64,000 nucleotides of DNA from Mactromeris polynyma (Eukaryota > Mollusca > Bivalvia > Venerida > Mactridae). The notes below the pieces were generated by a model, which was not told the DNA's origin, did not search any database, and saw only the letters and a list, made by a program, of their open reading frames with translations. Where the stretch lies: NCBI GenBank assembly GCA_032209605.1, contig JASFXZ010000001.1, forward strand, positions 7,689,703 to 7,753,702. The letters run 5' to 3'. Position numbers and translations under genes: made by a program. Below are positions 10,996-24,514 of the stretch, piece by piece. Positions within the stretch are counted from its first letter, which is position 1; every line of letters starts with the position of its first letter.

Positions 10996-12584
10996 GTCCC
11001 ATTGGGTAAGATAGGGCCTGTAAACTGGAAATAAATGTTCATGCATTTAATAGAGTTTTATTGTACAAATAAAAGATGAAACGGTGTATATTTGGTTCTT
11101 TTGGTATAGGAAATCTCAAATTTGAAAGACAACAAAATCTAAATATCAATATAACACGGAAGACTTGGATGTTTAAAAATCGTATACATTATAAAACAAT
11201 CAATAAAAAGATGTCTTTTGGACATTTACACAAACATGTCACATAATAGAGAAATGGACTGGCATACTCGAAAACTAGAATAGATCTACATGTCTTAAAT
11301 GATACATCAGCTTGAAATATTGAAATGATGGAGAATGTACCTGGTAATTCAGATTTTTTTGGTATGGAAAAAAGAAAGAAAATGATTGAAATAATGCATG
11401 TTCCTGATAAGTCTGGTAAAAAAAGGAGAGAATCATCCAAGTAACATAGAACCTATTGGACAACAGTTTAGATAACCAATGGTCAAAATATGTTTATCTC
11501 AACAACAGGGGAATATTTACCATATAATTATGTCTACAAAAATCCTTACTTCTAAATAAGAACAATTCAATCGGAAATAAAAACATTAAAATTCTTTCAC
11601 AAATTATCTTTTTATCAATCGTTACAAGCTTTCTTACTTTTAAACAATCTGGTCATATAAACAGACGGACCATGATTATTGGGAAACCTATATGAATACC
11701 CGGGACCTGATGTAATTTTTTGGCACATGAATTGAAATGGGCTATTCGAAAGCATGTATTGTTCAAAATAAAAGTTCTGTCTCCATGAATTCCAATGAAC
11801 AAGGTCCAACTGAAGATGGAACCGCTTAAATAAATACAACCAAAACATCATATGTATGAATTATAAAGTTTGGACTTATATAAAACCAGATATGTCCATA
11901 GAACACGGATGCCCCCGCTATGAGCTTTTAAGCTAAATAAGGGTCGTAACCCCCCCTAAATATCGAACTCTGTCTGTTGTTTATTATCCTATGCTAATGT
12001 GCCCAATATGAATTAAATCTATCCATTTTTCAAGAGTTATTGAATGGAAACCAATTTTCAGACGGATGGACAGTGGAAATACTTTATGCCTCATCACTGT
12101 TGTTTGAAAGGCAGGGATGTAAAATACCCTGAAAGTACATGGACACAAATTCACCGAATGTGCTAAAAATAACTGATGCCTTAATCTGAATAATTTCGAA
12201 TCATATAAAACTCCTACTGAATTCAATTACATGTTAACTAAATGTAAGCAAAAACTTTCTGTATACAATTCATTTATGAATCAAACTACAATGTACAAAT
12301 ATATTTTGTAAAACGTATTATCAGATTTTCTTGGATCATGAAAATGCGAGGACTGAAAGACATGAAAAAAAACAGTAAAAAAAGAAAACTAACTCGTACT
12401 AAAGTAATATACATATTGACAAACAAAATAATTATTGCACTGTAAGTAGAGTAAATTTATTATAGAGCAACCTGTGTTTAAAGAGCCAGCCATTTCGGAC
12501 TTATGAGTCACCTACTTTTTTAGCACATTTACTTCCCAATTCCTATCCTTTAATGCCAGGCACCAGGCAGGTAGGCACATGGTA
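10996..12584. other. Non-coding stretch with one dispersed repeat
   Basis: The sequence is AT-rich without splice-supported exons. Near 11885 a motif TGTCCATAGAACACGGATGC starts a dispersed repeat whose head recurs near 34258 as TGTCCATAAAGCACGGACAC. The short reverse-strand frames here show no recognisable domain. Confidence 0.5.
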
Positions 12585-12680
12585 ACCATTATTCAACTAG
12601 CAGGCAGCTACCAACCGGCCATATCATATCAGAATGGGCCCCTGGATGCCTTAACCACTTGGCCACTGGAGATGGTAATT
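12585..12680 (-). repeat. tRNA-derived SINE head
   Basis: On the reverse strand the sequence CAGTGGCCAAGTGGTTAAGG is a class-II (Ser/Leu-like) tRNA A box. The remainder does not make a full cloverleaf and no clear B box follows at the right spacing. A SINE remnant is the best reading. Confidence 0.55.
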
Positions 12681-13535
12681 AAAATATCTTCAATATAATA
12701 CTTAACATCTCAAACTAAAGCTTCGACTCAACAATCTATATAACCTGATTACTTCCACATGTGAGAACAAATAAGATTCTTACTGAGATCACTCGACAAT
12801 CTCAAAATTATGATTGTAAAAATAGAACAAATGTCCTAATAGCAAATACACGAATACAGTAGACATAGTACTAAGGTCGGGCGTGAATTTCAGTGGTCGT
12901 TTAATAAAAAAGTGGCTTAATACAGGTGGTGGCTCATGCAATACTTATTTTTGAAAAAGGTTTGTCATATAAACCCATTGATATCAAGCCAATCCTAGTC
13001 GATACAAAAAGCTTCATTGACAAGAGAATGTTCATGAATAACAGAAATCTCATTCAATATACACTAACACAGAGATTATATTTTCACTATATTTTTATAT
13101 ATAAATATGAAACATGCTGATGATTTTATAAAATCAATTAATGAAACTTTTTTTCGCCATCAACATTTTTGCAGGATTGAAATATGTGAAAAATATTTAT
13201 TATGCTCAGAATGTAACTACATGTATTTCACAAAAGCAATATATTGCTAAAAATCAAACTCGCATTGACTCAACATCTGAACACATAAAACTGATCATTT
13301 TAAAATGTTAGAAGTATTCAGTACTTTACAAAATTATGCAAATTTTGACCAAACATAGCATGACATTTCTTTTCATTGATTCATAAAAAAACACACCCAA
13401 AAGCTAGGTATTATAACATGATCAAACTCATAAAATGGCTACTTTTAAGTCCTCCTAATAGAATCATGCAGGATTAATCGATATTTAAAAAATCATTTGC
13501 CACCAAACAAGGTCAAACATGGCTACTTCAATATA
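12681..13535. other. Non-coding AT-rich stretch
   Basis: No exon, RNA gene or repeat could be supported. The only sizeable forward frame (12926-13120) has no recognisable motif and no splice context. Confidence 0.4.
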
Positions 13536-13712
13536 CAGTAAACCTTAATAATGCTACCTACCTTGGGACCCTTGAAAATTGGTCTTCTTATTGAGGTGGT
13601 CTTAATATTGATGTTGAATAACAAGGAAAGCAGTGAAAATGGACTTGAAAATTGTGTTCTTAATTTTGAGGTGGTCGTATTATTGAGGTGGTCTTTAAGT
13701 GAGGTTTTACTG
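13536..13712. mobile_element. 177-bp Tc1/mariner-type MITE
   Basis: The element begins CAGTAAACCTTA and ends TGAGGTTTTACTG, imperfect inverted repeats. It is flanked by TA on both sides (13534-13535 and 13713-13714). The interior repeats TTGAGGTGGTC. It has no coding capacity. A second element with the same length and the same TA/CAGT...ACTG/TA design is at 32676-32852. Confidence 0.8.
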
Positions 13713-13900
13713 TATTCTGTCAGGTCACTCTTCAAGTACAACATGTAAGAAACAAAATATGTTTAAAATCTTAAATAACCATCGCTGGATTCAAAACCTA
13801 TGACATGAAATGCGACAAGGCCAAGGAGAAATATTATGTAAGAAATACTGGTATAAAAGAATGTAAACAAATATGTGATCGTCTTTTACAGCCAATTGAT

Positions 13901-15262
13901 AACATTGAAGTCCACATGTAGAAATGTCTGATCATTGATTCCAACCAAGATTATATTTGAATCTGTGTGCACTACAACATTGAAGTCCACATGTAGAAAT
14001 GTCTGATCATTGATTCCAACCAAGATGATAATTGAATCTGTGTGCACTACAACATTGAAGTCCACATGTAGAAATGTCTGATCATTGATTCCAACCAAGA
14101 TGATAATTGAATCTGTGTGTACTACAACATTGAAGTCCACATGTAGGAATGTCTGATCATTGATTCCAACCAAGATGATAATTGAATCTGTGTGCACTAC
14201 AACATTGAAGTCCACATGTAGAAATGTCTGATCATTGATTCCAACCAAGATGATAATTGAATCTGTGTGCACTACAACATTGAAGTCCACATGTAGAAAT
14301 GTCTGATCATTGATTCCAACCAAGATGATAATTGAATCTGTGTGCACTACAACATTGAAGTCCACATGTAGAAATGTCTGATCATTGATTCCAACCAAGA
14401 TGATATTTGAATCTGTACTACAACATTGAAGTCCACATGTAGAAATGTCTGATCATTGATTCCAACCTAGATGATATTTGAATCTGTACTAAAACATTGA
14501 AGTCCACATGTAGAAATGTCTGATCGTGGATTCCAACCAAGATGATATTTGAATCTGTACTAAAACATTGAAGTCCACATGTAGAAATGTCTGATCGTGG
14601 ATTCCAACCAAGATGATATTTGAATCTGTGTGTACTACAACATTGAAGTCCACATGTAGAAATGTCTGATTGTTGATTCCAACCAAGATGATATTTGAAT
14701 CTGTGTGCACTACAACATTGAAGTCCACATGTAGAAATGTCTGATTGTTGATTCCAACCAAGATGATATTTGAATCTGTGTGCACTACAACATTGAAGTC
14801 CACATGTAGAAATGTCTGATTGTTGATTCCAGCCAAGATGATATTTGAATCTGTGTGCACTACAACATTGAAGTCCACATGTAGAAATGTCTGATCATTG
14901 ATTCCAACCAAGATGATAATTGAATCTGTGTGCACTACAACATTGAAGTCCACATGTAGAAATGTCTGATCGTTGATTCCAACCAAGATGATAATTGAAT
15001 CTGTGTGCACTACAACATTGAAGTCCACATGTAGAAATGTCTGATCGTTAATTCCAACCAAGATGATAATTGAATCTGTGTGCACTACAACATTGAAGTC
15101 CACATGTAGAAATGTCTGATCATTGATTCCAACCAAGATGATAATTGAATCTGTGTGCACTACAACATTGAAGTCCACATGTAGAAATGTCTGATCATTG
15201 ATTCCAACCAAGATGATAACTGAATCTGTGTGCACTACAACATTGAAGTCCACATGTAGAAA
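13901..15262. repeat. 75-bp tandem array, about 18 units
   Basis: The unit begins AACATTGAAGTCCACATGTA and continues to TGTGTGCACTAC. Most units are 75 bp; a few in the middle (about 14400-14620) lack six bases and are 69 bp. Both lengths are multiples of three, so the reverse strand stays open through most of the array with a 25-residue repeat containing FLHVDFNVVVHTDS. Units in 14490-14830 carry distinct shared variants (TCGTGG, TTGTTG), which shows local homogenisation. There is no start, splice or promoter evidence that it is translated. Confidence 0.95.
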
Positions 15263-16230
15263 CAGCAAGTGTCTATAAACTTTTCCATGTGACTTTGTAC
15301 ATTTTGTTCGGAAACATTTTAACCCCAGGGACAAATACTCTCCTGTTCTTTAGCGGGTTTTCTGAATACTGCATATAGACCCTGAAATATAGAAATATAA
15401 AGATAGTATCGAGTTGTCAATTACAATTATTTATTCATTCAGTCATTAATTAAGGGCCATTGGCGACCCTTTATCTTACAAAAACAGGATATTTAGGGTC
15501 CAACACTTTCATTATCGTCATCATTTTGGACGATTCCGCAATGACAAAAATTAAAGGTTAATCGCTGGACGCTTTAAATGTTACCTTGTGAATAATGCAA
15601 GCACCAGAATGATATTGATACATTTAATTAAAGAACAAGAAAGAAAATAATTTATCTAAAATGCGGATGGCACAGTTGTTTTTGCAGGTTCTTGAGATGC
15701 CTGCTCAGTTGATAATGTGAGTCCTAGTTCTCCCCCTTTATTCCTTCTAAAGTATATATATATTACAAATATGTAATATAGAAGTGATAAAGGGAGATAC
15801 CTCCTGGGATCATAACTAACTTAAGATACATAGTAGCTTTCATTGACGAGTGACAAACTATGTGGTTCGAAGTCCAAGATAAAATTCACTGATAAAAAGA
15901 ACAAACCAACATGGCAACCAAGGACACGGTTTATCAGTCTGATAAATTTGAAGTCCACAACACAATCTCGGCTTTAAGTTGTAGCTACTTATATTGTTAA
16001 AATGTAATTCCGTTCAGATTTACTGCAGTTAAATTTCACTATGAAGACAAAATAACTCTATATTTGGATGTTTTTATGGATTGATGAAAAGGTAAATCTA
16101 ACTATTCTACTCAGTTTTCATCTTCAATATATAGATGTACTTAACACATTAATTTAAACGCTTGTCTGGGCGGCCATAAAGACCACAAAATTTGTCCTGG
16201 TCTTTATGTTCTGGCGGTATTTGTTTCCCA
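15263..16230. other. Non-coding stretch
   Basis: AT-rich sequence with no supportable exon. A short palindromic run (ATATATATTACAAATATGTAATATA) lies near 15750. Confidence 0.4.
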
Positions 16231-16880
16231 GATAAAACAAAAATTATGGGATAACAACTAAATTTGTTTGAGGGCTTTTATCTATGTCTTTACTGTATAT
16301 ATTTAAGTACATAACCTATGTTCTGTTTGTTTTAATGGCTTTAATAAAAGCCCATTTACAACACAATCTGATGTTTGTTCTTTATTTTGTTTTACTAGCT
16401 ACGCAAACTCTTATCTTGGTTTATAACCACTCGAAGGCCATAAATGTATTTTAATATAGTAAAATGTTTTATGGACAAGGAGAATTCTATGATCAGGTCT
16501 AGGCTATGCTGTTTTCTTTGTTAACCAGCAGTAACAGGTTTTAGTATAATCTTGCTGCAAAGCGCGCATGCGCATAACATGTTCCTGAGAACAAAGGAAC
16601 TTCCGGAAATCTTCGTCACAAATTTTATTGCGCTTTACTAATTGATTTACAAGTTTTATTTGTTTTTCCTCCACCTCCCATTCCACCAATCCACAATCGG
16701 TTACTGCCTTTTAAAGTTTACTGTGTAGATATTTTGTCAGATATTTATTTGTCTCAGATAAAACAAAAATAATGGGATAACAACTAAATTTGTTTGAGGG
16801 CTTTTATCTATGTCTTTACTGTATATATTTAAGTACATTACCTATGTTTTGCTTGTTTTAATGGCTTTAATAAAAGACAT
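16231..16880. repeat. Direct repeat pair of about 122 bp flanking ~400 bp
   Basis: The block from CAGATAAAACAAAAATTATG to GGCTTTAATAAAAG is present at 16231-16352 and again at 16756-16880 with only a few differences. The block ends in an AATAAA-like motif. The arrangement could be a local duplication or two insertions of one short element. The intervening ~400 bases include a short reverse-strand frame without recognisable domain. Confidence 0.8.
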
Positions 16881-16984
16881 ATTTATTTTACATTCATTGT
16901 GAAACATATTTCCATGGTAACTAACCAGTACTCAGACCTAGGGATCGAGGGATTGTATTAAATGTTTGCAGTTCAACCACACCA

Positions 16985-17055
16985 AGATGGGAGTCAAACC
17001 GATAGCCTTTCGACCAGGAGCCAGGCATTCCACTCCTCGACCACTTTGCCTCGCT
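16985..17055 (-). repeat. tRNA-derived SINE head (Ser/Leu-like)
   Basis: On the reverse strand the segment reads GGCAAAGTGGTCGAGGAGTG through a long variable-arm-like region to GGTTTGACTCCC. This is the layout of a class-II tRNA with both pol III boxes. Mismatched stems argue for a SINE rather than a working tRNA. Confidence 0.5.
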
Positions 17056-17168
17056 TGCATACGCTATATCCAATGAACTGATTCATGTACTTCAAATTTA
17101 ATGTATAATATAACATCAAATACAATTTGCCACAAGATGATACAGAATGTACAATATTCAATTGCAGG

Positions 17169-17297
17169 ATGTCTAGAACACCTGACCATATGTACCAGGT
17201 ATCGGAGGCACTGTCTAAAGTGATGGAAGACATTGGAGTGAATGAAAGACAAGTGATGAAAAGAAGAAGAGCATTTATAATGATAGAGTCTGAATAA
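17169..17297 (+). pseudogene. Truncated duplicate of the cGLR N-terminus (42 codons)
   Basis: This frame starts MSRTPDHMYQVSEAL and includes KVMEDIGVNERQVMKRRR, then stops at TAA 17295-17297. It parallels the first ~40 residues of the cGLR exon at 17332 (MARTPDYVSERLSEV, VMNDIGVNEG), and both are preceded by ACAATTGCA/G or CAATTGCAGG-like sequence. It is a tandem partial duplication placed 163 bp upstream of the full exon. It lacks the GS...D-x-D active-site region, so cannot be an enzyme. It could behave as an upstream open reading frame if transcribed together with the downstream gene. Confidence 0.75.
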
Positions 17298-17331
17298 AAT
17301 AAGATTTGCCATTAGAATATACAATTGCAAG

Positions 17332-18184
17332 ATGGCTAGAACACCTGACTATGTATCAGAGAGACTGTCTGAAGTGATGAACGACATTGGAGTGAATGAA
17401 GGACTTGTGGGGAAAATTAGAAGAACATCGATGTTGAAGGAGAATATAGTGACACACGGTGACTATGATAATAAGTTAAAGTGTTATCACTTTGGCAGCC
17501 AATCTGAAGGTTCAACAACACTGGGACTAAATTCAGACTTTGATACATTGATTAATGCGAACATTTTGAATGTTATACAAAAGATGAGTGAGTGGAAACC
17601 TGGAGTTGCTAATTTGATTATACAAACTGAGAACATATCACCTGGTTACTGTTATCTACAGCTTATCAGACATGACCTACCTTTACCTGCAACTTTGTGT
17701 TATATTGGTAATAATTTCATGGAGGAATGTGTCACTGATAGTGATGGGAGATTACTAATGAAGAATACATTTGTAACAAATAAAACATTTAAAATCAGAA
17801 GTTCTTATAGAAAATTACAATTAAATGGTCCAGCATTAACAAACCCAGAAGACCATGGAGTGGCTGCAACAGACTTAGTTACATGTTTCTATTGTGAATC
17901 ATCACCACATCAAGTTACATCATGGTTACAGAAACAGAGAGCGTGTAAATGGCCAACTGAAGCTGTACTGGAAAAATGTAGAAATGGTGGTTGTTTTGTG
18001 GTACCAGTTGGCAGTAAGACGTCTTATGTACCAGAAGTAGAGTGGAGAATATCAACCAGTCTACAAGAGAGATTTCTGATGTTCAGTTTGGATATAACCC
18101 AGTTAAGATGTTACATCTTAATGAAAATGATCCTTAAAACTTACATAAATCCACATGCTGAAGATGTTCTGTCAAGTTTCATAT
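17332..18184 (+). CDS. Mab-21/cGAS-like receptor (cGLR), nucleotidyltransferase exon
   Basis: Members of this family are nucleotidyltransferases; some sense nucleic acid and make cyclic dinucleotides that activate STING, others have lost catalysis. The frame starts at ATG 17332. Residues 53-71 contain the NTase signature: H-F-G-S at 53-56, E59-G60, and a D69-x-D71 metal-binding pair, with normal spacing. Later conserved Mab-21 blocks follow: HGVAATDLVTCF, ACKWPTEAVLEKC, GCFVVPVGSK, VEWRISTSLQERFLM and LRCYILMKMI. I could not place the third catalytic acidic residue. The open frame runs on to 18231, but similarity ends near SSFIC. A GT at 18185 joined to the AG at 27982-27983 restores frame into the C-terminal half at 28 kb. 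The alternative is that the gene was split by an insertion. Confidence 0.85.
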
Positions 18185-21100
18185 GTAATCAAAGGACTGA
18201 GAGTCCTGAAAACCAGCGCGTTGTAACATAATATATGTCTATATATAGGTGTAGTGTAATGTATACGGAATGTGAGGCATGGATAGTGTGCATTTCCAAG
18301 CATTCCTTGTTTGCTAAGGTGTAATTACAAAGGTAGGAAATTGTGAGCACAACTGTGTTCAGAAACTTAATTATAGGCCCAATGGACAAATATGTTATTT
18401 CCTAGTGTTGTAGGGAGGTATCTTGCTGATTTTCGAAAAAAAACAATATGTTACTTGTATATTAGATACATCATAATTTGGATCTAATTGCATCCAATAA
18501 ACCAAGCATATGTTAACAGACAGATGCACAATGCACACCACTCTTCTTTTTTGCATGTATATAGCTAGTCATGGTGGTGATCTGGTCAAGGAACCTTTTT
18601 GAATCATTTACCTCCCACTGCTGACATAAGTGGGAAGCCTACAATCGCTTGCAGTGAAACCAAGGAATGTACTGGTTATTGAGATCCTGTGTAGATGATA
18701 CAAGCTGTTGATTGGGTGTTAACCCAACCTTATAGAACCCTGTACTAAGTCAACTAATTATAACCATAGGTGTAGTACCTTGCCTTACTAGTTCGGATTG
18801 CATTTGTCATATCCATACTCTCACCTGAGACGTACAGTATTCAGACTAAGACAATATTGCATTAAATGCGTCCATATTGTTACCATATCATTGTAGTATT
18901 CCTTGGAAATCATAACATGTAACATCCACTTGGACTTAAACAGGCATGGCTAGCGCAGTTGGTAGCATGCTAGAATACCCATCTGTAGGTCATGGGTTTG
19001 TGACATGTTCAGGCCTACCCAGTTGTAAATTTTCATCTTTCCAAGATGACAAGCGCAACACTGCTTACTTTTAAGTGTGGAAGCTGTCTGTTGCTTGCAG
19101 TAAAACTGACGAAACACTTCTTATTGAACCTAGGTAGATCATGTATAGACTAATAAATGATCATACCTGTCGGAAAGGCATTAACTGAACAAAATTCAAA
19201 CACAAATCTATTAGTGCTATTTTTACTGCATATCAGTAGTAGTGGAGTTTGTGAGACGTGACATATACATTCGTCACGTTAGCTATGATCCCACTGATGG
19301 CTTATAAACAGTAACAATTGTATATTCAACACATGATAGGCAACAACAGTGTGTAAAATTTCTAAACTTTTATTAAAAATAACTGAGATCATCAATAAAA
19401 AGTAAAACATAATAATGTACACTAAACAACAACAATAGATTGTTCCCACTTGTACAAAATACACGTCTTGTTCATAGCCATTTTTATAGGTCAAACTGTT
19501 GAGCTCATATATGGTTAATTTCCATGTATAGAATAATTGGGAAAATATAGAGAGAGTATGCATGTGACAAACACATTTTGTACAACGTTTTTTTTAATAT
19601 CTGGTTAGTTTAGCATCATTTACTTTATACTCCCTATAAACTTTATGATAATTTGCCTATCAATTTGGCCAACAATCCAAAACAAGAGAGGTAAATATTG
19701 TAATTGTGGGAACTAACTATTAGGATTGCTTCATAAATTGGTCTAATAAAAATGATAAAAAATGGTATATGCTTGCAAATTCATAGCAATACGACACTGA
19801 TGGTTACAAAGTCCTGGCTGTACCTAATATTTGTTTACCCACAATCAATAAACATAAGTATCTAATGTATATAAATGAAAGCATATAACCATGTTAGCAT
19901 GACACATCTAGGGTTTACATATGAGAAGCACCACAAGAAAACCGGCTTACAGACTTATCATACATTTTTAACTTTTTACATTTCGTAATGTTATAGCTTT
20001 TAAAAAGTTCTAAATTTAGTACATTATAAAAATGTAAGTGTATTCATACATAGCATTTGGCGGGATTTGTTATGTCATGATGTGTAGCGTGATTAGCAGG
20101 AACACTAGTTTTGTTCATAAACTACTAACGTTACCCATATAAACAAACACTGAGACACATATAAATGGAAAATATACAAAACATTGGAAAACTCTAGTCA
20201 ACAATATTATGCACACCAATGTTAAGGCAATATATGCTGTAGAAAACAGCTGTATTAGCTTTGCCTAATTTTGATATAGAAACACTTGGATATATAGATA
20301 ATGAACAAATCTACCACATGCCAACAAGGTTTTATAAAAAAGCATTATGCATAGATACATTCTGAAAAACATTGTATGTGCATGGATAATCTTGTTTTTT
20401 ATAATTTTGGTTCCATCATTTATAAAAAAATCTTGCTAGCCTGTTCTAGTTTACTTTCCCTATATAAGAAGTATATTTCGTATTTATCTTGGCATGACAT
20501 ACGTCAGGGGAATAACCATAAGGCATATAGACAATATTATTACTGACTGCAAAATGTGACGTTTCTGACATCAGTAAATACTGATATCTGCACTAGAAAA
20601 TTATTACAAGTGAAGTGTGCTTGTTTAATTATATTTAAAAACAAATATCAAATATTTGTGTGTTTCAGTAACAATTATGAAGCCATTCTATGAAAATAGA
20701 GCATTAAATATTGTATGCTTTAAATAATACAAGTAACATAATGTTAATAATACTATGCATATAGCAAATCATTGAAATGTTCCTATGAGAAATATATACA
20801 TAGAACATAAAAAAACATGTAAAACGTTGTATAAACATCCTTTATATGTAAAGTAAGACATAACCGATAGGAAGAATTGTACACAACATTAATTATTTAC
20901 AAAGAGAATATACGGTTGTAGGACACATTACATTATGGCAGTAGATGTAAGTGTAACAGGGTGCTTAGTTTTTGTTTAGGTAAAATAAATAATGCATGTA
21001 TAATAATGTAAATAGGGTTGACTATGCATCTAGCAAATCATTGTAATGTTCCAATGAGAGATATATACGGACATAAAAAACATGTAAAACTAAGTAAAAT

Positions 21101-21600
21101 AGGACATAATCATCATAAAAAAATGAACACAACAATGTTTATTTACAAAAAGCGTATTTAGTTATAGGGCACATTACATAATGAGACTAGATACAACATT
21201 TGCTCTTGTATCTAATGTTTTTGCACTTGGAGTACCAAGATCAATGGCATGGTAAACATTATTTGTGCAAATAGTACAGATTATAAATTCCAGATCAATA
21301 GTAATGGGTAGAAATAATAGACTTGGTATAAACTGAAAAAGGTATCAAGATAGCAAAATTTTGATTTGTATAACAAATAGAAAAGCTTACACAAGAATAT
21401 TATTTATATTAAGTTGTTAACAGTACATGAACATTTATAACAAAAGAAACCAATGAGAATGGCATAGAAAAATTGTATATGGAAATAGTACATTAGTATA
21501 TTTATAAAATAAGCAATAAAAATCTCCAAATTTGTGCATAATACCCTATTCCCAAATAATACTGCAACAAATGTAAAACAATCTAATATTTACAATATTT
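18185..21600. other. Intron or intergenic DNA with SINEs and a local duplication
   Basis: SINE-like sequence lies at about 18560-18740. Another at 18945-19130 has an A-box-like TGGCTAGCGCAGTTGGTAGC. From 20748 to 20945 and again from 21015 to 21195 an AT-rich ~190-bp block is imperfectly duplicated in the same orientation (TATGCAT, TAGCAAATCATTG, ACATTACAT landmarks). The part next to 21600 is the probable 3-prime UTR of the reverse-strand OB-fold gene. No further exon is seen. Confidence 0.5.
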
Positions 21601-23806
21601 TCACTCATCCAAACCAATGTACAAAACTTCGCTACCCTTGCAAGTTATCACCAGGGTGAGTGGTCCAGCAGCTGAAAGCATCTCAATGTCGACCGGCCCA
21701 TCACTGCTTACAGCAGCAGCCAGCAGCTCACTTGGCACAGGGATGATGCTGTCATCATCTATTAGCAACTCTGTTTCACTCTCTTCAACAGAAACACCAA
21801 CAACCAACACCCTGGACACAACTGTTGGTGTATCAGTCTTCTACAATTATAAAAATGTAAAGGATTAGAACAAACCAAAAATATTACTGAATAAGAAACA
21901 CTGTAATACCAAGTTCCATACAGTGTTTGGTTACATATATTAGGTTGGCTGCATCTAGCAAAATGTGTTTTGCTGGCAAAATATTTCTATTTCCTGGTTT
22001 ATGCTGATTTGTAATATTCAATTTCTAAATGTTCCCAAGGTACTAATTCTAATATATTTTACAAAATACCATCATGGCTAACATCCTACACATGTTAGTT
22101 TGCATTCAAACTAGAAAAAAATGTGAGTCAAGGCATTTTGTGGGCTACACATTTTCAATTGATAGTGGATATTCCATTAAAGTATTACTTGTAAAATTTG
22201 TTCTAGAGTCGAAGAAAAACAAGAAACAACAACACCAGAAACAAAAAGTGTCTGAAGTATTGCAAGCAGTACAATAGTCCCTTAGTGGCATAAACAGTGT
22301 GAATACTGCCTTCTGTATTCAAGTGAATATATAAATACTAAGGGATTTTTCATATGATATGTGATGTAAATGCACACAGAGTTAGTCTAATAAGTTTTAA
22401 ATTCATAACTGTATTACCTTGATCTCAGAGCGTACTGTAGTCTGTAGGCTTGTCTCGCCCTGGTAAATGTTGGTAGTAACATCTGTTATTGTTACATGAT
22501 CCCCTGGCCTACATTCAACATATGAGGCCTCCTTCCATAGGGCCACCTGGACCTTTAAACTACCATCTTCCAAATGGATTGATTTGAGGTTCACACTCTC
22601 CCCCCGGACACTGAGGGTTTTTGTCTCCTCCTCCTGTAATTAAACACAAAGCGATTGTATTAAGTAATCACATGTCTAGATTGGTGGCCATTGTGTTCAA
22701 AACTGTATGCTAAAGTACAATAAAAAACAAACAACAAGTGTGCGTTGTGATACTATTTGGTAAAATGTGTAAGACAATGATATTACAATAACAGTTGGCA
22801 GTTGTCAATCCTAACAGCAATTAAAATATGCTAATTTTAATATAAAATCATGATAAAGCTATCAGTAATAACCATAACATGTATAACCTGCTGTGTGACA
22901 ATAATCTGTTTAAATTTTGCTATATACAACCAATAATAAGAGGTGCATAAATATCAAAAATTATCACCTGTCCATAGTCAGGTAGCAACAATGTTTATGT
23001 TGGTATAGCAGTGAAAATAATAGGACATTATCCATTAACACACACACAAATAATGTAAACATCAAACAGAGAAGCGAAATAAGCAAAACAAGCAACATTC
23101 ATTTATCAGTAGGATAGACATATATCTCTCAAAAAATCAATGGACAGTCTGTTAACTGACTGAACTTATTTTTCTTTAAATTACTGAATACATGAAAACA
23201 GGAGACATAAAAACCAAGGTGTCCATATTAACGGATAACCAAAAACAGTATACATTTGCAAGTCTTAACTTCATAGGGATGGTTTTTTTTGGACTTTACA
23301 TGATGGAGCTTTATGTGTGTGAATGTTGCTGCTAAAGTGTGGAGAGCGGTTGAATGGAACTTAACTAACATTTTTAGTGAATGTGTATTTACCTTCACCT
23401 GTTGTTTGTAATTAACAGAACAAGAATGAAAACTAACCTGTACAATTTTCTCGGTAACGGACACTCTTGCCCTGGGTGGGGATCTCACAGCCTCTGCAAT
23501 TGGTACCACATCTGCTGGTGGTGGGTATATGATCTTCCTCCCCGCTTCCACCAGGTAGTCCGGCACGTCAATATCCGTAGTTATAAAGACTTTTGTATTT
23601 TTCGTGATGACAATGGCATGATTATTGTCGTCCGTCTTACGAATTATATCTCTCAGAACTAGGGAGTTCCCTTCCCTGAATTTTGCAAATTTCAGGGGAT
23701 CATACACAACACCCCGTATACATCTTTCTGAGTCCGCAATGGCCACGTTCAGTGATTCAGTCATTGTTTCTCCCATCACCGGTATGAGACGATCTCGCAT
23801 TGACAT
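21601..23806 (-). CDS. OB-fold-like protein, three coding exons, 274 residues
   Basis: Coding exons on the reverse strand are 23806-23438, 22633-22418 and 21840-21601, all joined in phase 0 with GT donors and AG acceptors. Lengths are 123, 72 and 79 codons plus TGA. The ATG (MSMRDRLIP) follows directly after an ATTTTCAG acceptor, so a 5-prime non-coding exon is expected; a candidate lies at 27428. Exon 1 has a beta-rich stretch (CIRGVVYDPLKFAKFREG, then LVLRDII and AIVITKNTKVF). Exon 2 has a second (LKSIHLEDGSLKVQVALW, then GDHVTITDVTT). Both resemble OB folds of RPA-type single-strand-binding proteins. The last exon is acidic (LLIDDDS) and ends with a hydrophobic strand pattern. Function is unknown to me. 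No frame damage is seen, so it looks functional. Confidence 0.75.
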
Positions 23807-24514
23807 CTGAAAATAAAATAACAAAACAACATATTAATATAAGAGTTTTAAAGCATGCTTCTTTATCAGAACATTAGAAGCAGGGCCTCCGCTGTCGATC
23901 GCCAATGTCGCCATTTGCGATAATTTTGAGAATCTGGCGCTAAATTTTACAAGTTGGCGAAAATAAGTGGCGCATACTTTTTCACCCGTCGTAATATTTG
24001 TTTTTATTAACGATATAAGCGGCTTAAGAATTGGTTCTCGATTCGCGCGTTTTACCTGCGTTTTACTAAGCGTTAACCGTGATAAAACCGATAACCAGTC
24101 CAGTCAGTGTACTGTCAAATCGGGTAATTGATTTCGGATGACACTTTGAGAAGATAATTGCGTAAGTATGTGTGATCGGCTGATTAATCATTATGAAAAC
24201 ATCCGGCAGCGTGTATATTTGATGTTTGTCGATGATCCCCTTATTAACTACAATTATGACCGACTTTAAAGACAAAATGGGCGATTGGTTTAGTCAAAAA
24301 GACCGACAGGCTTGTTTGTAACGTGCGGTTGTTGTCAACTTTTTTAGTAATTACGATGTTTATTGCACACTTTTTTGTGATAATCCCTTAACTTATACGA
24401 TCTCAATAATGTTAAACAATGGGTGCGAAAAGCATTTTTTAATTAACTTAATTGCTGTCCTGGCCATTTTGCTTAAAATGTCTCGTAAAATTTGGAAATG
24501 TATCAGTTTACATC

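Noticed and set aside
9905..11014. Several long overlapping frames on both strands (up to ~219 codons)
   Set aside because: They are produced by the low-complexity G-tract and CTGTC/TCGTC arrays and have no start context, splice sites or domain-like text.
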